NCBI GenBank assembly: GCA_905235955.1
Contig: CAJONN010000067.1
Span: forward strand, 1-9,021
DNA length: 9,021 nucleotides
Reading direction: 5' to 3'
Source of the DNA: an uncultured Marinilabiliaceae bacterium
GTDB taxonomy: Bacteria; Bacteroidota; Bacteroidia; Bacteroidales; Marinilabiliaceae
Shown: positions 7,913-9,021 of the stretch, in pieces
Numbering within the stretch: position 1 is the first letter of the stretch
How the letters are laid out: each line of letters opens with the position of its first letter
The notes under the pieces: generated by a model
What the model was told of the DNA's origin: nothing
The model's input: only the letters and a program-made list of their open reading frames with translations
Databases searched by the model: none
Translations under genes and position numbers: made by a program

Positions 7913-8629
7913 CTATCCTTGAATTAAAAATATGGTCGGACGCTTATCAATATTAGGCGCATTCACCGAACGCCACTGAGCCACAGTGCGCGTAACAATA
8001 AACTCGTCTAAGCAAGTAACATTGCAAGCCACACACAAGCGAGTTTGTGGGCGCAAAGCGAAGAGCAAATCTTGAAACATCTTCTGATTGCGATAAGGTG
8101 TTTCAATGAAAATCTGTGTCTGGTTTTCACGCACCGAACGTTCTTCGAGGCGTTTTATGGCCTTGATATTGTCGCTTTTTTCTACGGGCAAATAACCCAC
8201 AAAAGCAAAGTTCTGCCCATTCATGCCTGAGGCCATCATAGCCAACAATATACTTGATGGACCAACCAAAGGCACAACCTGAATGCCCTTCTGATGAGCC
8301 AACGCCACAATATCAGCACCCGGATCAGCAACGCCCGGACAGCCAGCTTCTGACACAATGCCCATATCGTTGCCCTGTTCTGCAACCTTCAGATAAGTGG
8401 GCAAATCTTCAGCCCGAGTACGTTTGTTGAGCTCATAAAAAGTGAGTTCATCAATGTTTATTGCTTTATCTACACGCTTCAGAAACCTGCGCACAGTGCG
8501 AATATCTTCAACAATAAAATGCTTCAACGACTGTATAAGTCGCACATTTTCAGCTGGGAAACTGCGTTCAGAATCGCTTTCGTTTATTTCGCCAAGGAAA
8601 TTCGGAATCAGATATATTTTACCTTTCAC
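7913..8629 (-). CDS. SAM-dependent methyltransferase, short RsmI-like (tetrapyrrole methylase fold)
   Basis: This 238-residue cytoplasmic protein resembles the RsmI (16S rRNA 2'-O-methylcytidine methyltransferase) branch of the tetrapyrrole-methylase fold. The first strand is IYLIPNFLGE (5-14), followed by VEDIRTVRRFLK (40-51), comparable to the AEDTR segment of RsmI. The SAM-site region is IVSEAGCPGVADPG (91-104), then VVPLVGPSSILLAMMASG (118-135), FVGYLP (143-148) and FIETPYRN (174-181). It is shorter than typical RsmI (about 280 residues) and lacks its C-terminal extension, so it may be a paralogue with a different target; I give no symbol for that reason. The frame starts at a GTG, as no ATG lies near the N-terminus in frame, and the first strand starts at residue 5. 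The leader AGAAAAATATCTGATT is A-rich. A TAnnTTTG box lies 22 bases upstream. It is the first gene of the methyltransferase-nadE-ATPase run. The fold is secure; the substrate is inferred. Confidence 0.88.
   Translation of the reverse strand: MKGKIYLIPNFLGEINESDSERSFPAENVRLIQSLKHFIVEDIRTVRRFLKRVDKAINIDELTFYELNKRTRAEDLPTYLKVAEQGNDMGIVSEAGCPGVADPGADIVALAHQKGIQVVPLVGPSSILLAMMASGMNGQNFAFVGYLPVEKSDNIKAIKRLEERSVRENQTQIFIETPYRNQKMFQDLLFALRPQTRLCVACNVTCLDEFIVTRTVAQWRSVNAPNIDKRPTIFLIQG
7916..7920 (-). promoter_or_regulatory. nadE: Shine-Dalgarno-like AAGGA deciding the nadE start
   Basis: The minus strand reads AAGGA inside the last codons of the methyltransferase gene. It lies 8 bases from the ATG at 7905-7907, 11 bases from the ATG at 7902-7904 and 2 bases from the GTG at 7911-7913. 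The first spacing is the usual one, so it favours the ATG at 7907. The other starts here have only A-rich leaders, which makes this motif stand out. Confidence 0.5.
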
Positions 8630-8651
8630 AATCAGATATTTTTCTGTTGTG

Positions 8652-8659
8652 CAAAGATA
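8652..8659 (-). promoter_or_regulatory. Candidate Bacteroidota -7 promoter box upstream of the methyltransferase operon
   Basis: On the minus strand the sequence reads TATCTTTG, an exact match to the Bacteroidota -7 consensus TAnnTTTG. It lies 22 bases before the GTG start at 8629, which would leave a leader of roughly 15 bases. I do not see a convincing -33 TTTG at the expected spacing. A run of eight T on the minus strand (8689-8696) lies further upstream. This is the only good box in front of the methyltransferase-nadE-ATPase run. Confidence 0.5.
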
Positions 8660-8768
8660 TGAAATAAGTCGGTGCCATTTTTACTTTTAAAAAAAATAAC
8701 ACAACGAGTTCAATTTTCGCAAGTAGGAATGTACTGAAAATTAGCCCTAAAGGGGCGATAGACCACAG

Positions 8769-8797
8769 GCAGTGGTGTAGCAAAGCGAAACCACTGC
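8769..8797. repeat. Hairpin GCAGTGGT/ACCACTGC
   Basis: GCAGTGGT (8769-8776) and ACCACTGC (8790-8797) form a perfect 8-bp stem around a 13-base loop that contains AGCAAAGCGAA. No T-run follows on either strand, so it is not a standard terminator. It lies inside the larger inverted repeat 8740-8888. Confidence 0.65.
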
Positions 8798-8801
8798 ACA
8801 C

Positions 8802-8921
8802 ATATCAACCAATAAATGAGAGCTTCGAAGGGGCGAAAGTGACAACAGAATTTGTGTGTTATTGTTCTTTCGCCCCTTCGGGGCTAATATTGTGGAGGAT
8901 GCATAATATAACCAACAAATG
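8802..8921. repeat. Direct repeat AACCAAYAAATG, two copies
   Basis: AACCAATAAATG (8807-8818) and AACCAACAAATG (8910-8921) match at 11 of 12 bases. Both follow ATAT, with one extra C in the first copy. They lie on the same strand on either side of the long hairpin at 8821-8885, each downstream of a GGGGCG-type repeat arm, so they may be parts of two related repeat copies. Confidence 0.5.
8821..8885. repeat. Long hairpin with 14-bp perfect GC-rich core
   Basis: CGAAGGGGCGAAAG (8826-8839) and CTTTCGCCCCTTCG (8867-8880) are perfect inverted arms. Pairing extends outward to 8821 and 8885 with two G-T wobbles, giving a 19-bp stem around a 27-base loop. The right arm overlaps the arm of the 8740-8888 inverted repeat, so the two foldings exclude each other. 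There is no T-run after the stem on either strand. Confidence 0.7.
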
Positions 8922-9009
8922 TCTTCCAACAATTAGCACGGAACTCGATTTTCACCTCGCGGTTGTCGCCTTTGGCACGGAGCGTTAAGAAAATTATCGT
9001 AGCGAAGCG
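8884..9009 (-). pseudogene. Possible coding remnant, 41 codons without a start
   Basis: A minus-strand frame is open between a TAA (9010-9012) and a TAG (8884-8886). It reads RFATIIFLTLRAKGDNREVK and then IEFRANCWKTFVGYIMHPPQ and Y. There is no plausible start; the only ATG is six codons from the end. The middle codons (about 8944-8978: GCC AAA GGC GAC AAC CGC GAG GTG AAA ATC GAG TTC) are rich in G or C at the third position, which can mark old coding sequence. The frame runs into the repeat arm at 8884-8888. It may be the degraded tail of a gene or part of a dispersed repeat; I cannot name a family. Confidence 0.2.
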
Positions 9010-9021
9010 TTAAAAACGATT

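Larger units (their letters stand above)
8740..8888. repeat. Long-range inverted repeat bounding an intergenic element
   Basis: ATTAGCCCTAAAGGGGCGA (8740-8758) and TCGCCCCTTCGGGGCTAAT (8870-8888) are inverted copies matching at 17 of 19 positions. They enclose 111 bases that contain two further hairpins. Each arm is itself roughly palindromic (AGCCC..GGGGC). The symmetric layout suggests that 8740-8888 is one unit, possibly a small non-coding repeat element. No target-site duplication is obvious at its ends. Confidence 0.65.
8630..9021. other. Repeat-rich stretch without a convincing gene
   Basis: This 392-base stretch lies upstream of the methyltransferase gene. Its first third carries the candidate promoter and an A/T run. 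From about 8740 onward it is dominated by inverted and direct repeats, which are listed separately. The short open frames across it run through these repeats, differ in frame from one another and match no family I recognise. It looks like a dispersed intergenic repeat element, a kind of sequence common in Bacteroidota genomes, rather than coding DNA. Confidence 0.6.

Noticed and set aside
153..8629. The gene block as a new defence, toxin-antitoxin or secondary-metabolite system
   Set aside because: All five genes match well-known housekeeping-type families with intact motifs, and there are no accessory or unknown proteins between them.
8619..8801. Minus-strand frame of 60 codons overlapping the methyltransferase start
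   Set aside because: It crosses the candidate promoter and the A/T run and ends just inside the methyltransferase gene in another frame; no coding signal.
8821..8885. Long hairpin as an intrinsic terminator
   Set aside because: The stem is strong, but no T-run follows it on either strand and the loop is 27 bases.
8747..8932. Minus-strand frame of 61 codons across the repeats, starting at an ATG
   Set aside because: Nearly the whole frame is made of the inverted-repeat arms and loops, with no recognisable domain or ribosome-binding site; more likely a by-product of the repeats.
8740..9021. CRISPR array or insertion sequence at the right edge
   Set aside because: Repeats are not regularly spaced and alternate in orientation; no transposase frame or flanking target duplication is visible.

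Overview
The window looks like chromosomal DNA from a member of the Bacteroidota, probably Bacteroidales. The protein families point that way: a short 704-residue Tex, a fused amidotransferase-type NAD synthase, a PMCA-type P-ATPase and a short RsmI-like methylase. So do two upstream boxes of the Bacteroidota form TAnnTTTG, A-rich leaders with little Shine-Dalgarno signal, and intergenic repeats with GGGGCG-type words. The family assignments come from reading motifs, not from a database search.

All five confident genes lie on the minus strand, so transcription runs from high to low coordinates. The first block is a tetrapyrrole-methylase-fold SAM methyltransferase (7913-8629), then nadE (5976-7907), then a calcium-type P-type ATPase (3248-5986). 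These are tightly packed: nadE starts 5 bp after the methyltransferase stop codon, and the ATPase start codon lies inside the end of nadE with an 11-bp overlap. They probably form one transcription unit, read from a candidate promoter at 8652-8659. After a 124-bp gap with its own candidate promoter comes a second pair: a metallo-beta-lactamase-fold hydrolase (2305-3123) and tex (153-2267), separated by 37 bp.

The genes look like housekeeping functions: NAD synthesis, cation export, probable RNA modification and RNA-binding. Nothing in the sequence shows a shared pathway beyond co-transcription.

The outer edges differ from the gene block. Positions 8630-9021 hold no convincing gene but contain several nested inverted repeats, a short direct repeat and a 41-codon open stretch without a start. 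Positions 1-152 hold a smaller set of inverted repeats and share short words (AGCGAAGCG, CGAGTTC) with the right edge. They look like copies or remains of dispersed intergenic repeats bordering the block. I see no CRISPR array, tRNA, rRNA, insertion sequence, prophage gene or defence system, and I do not think the window contains a new multi-gene system. The repeat-rich right edge is the part most worth a second look.
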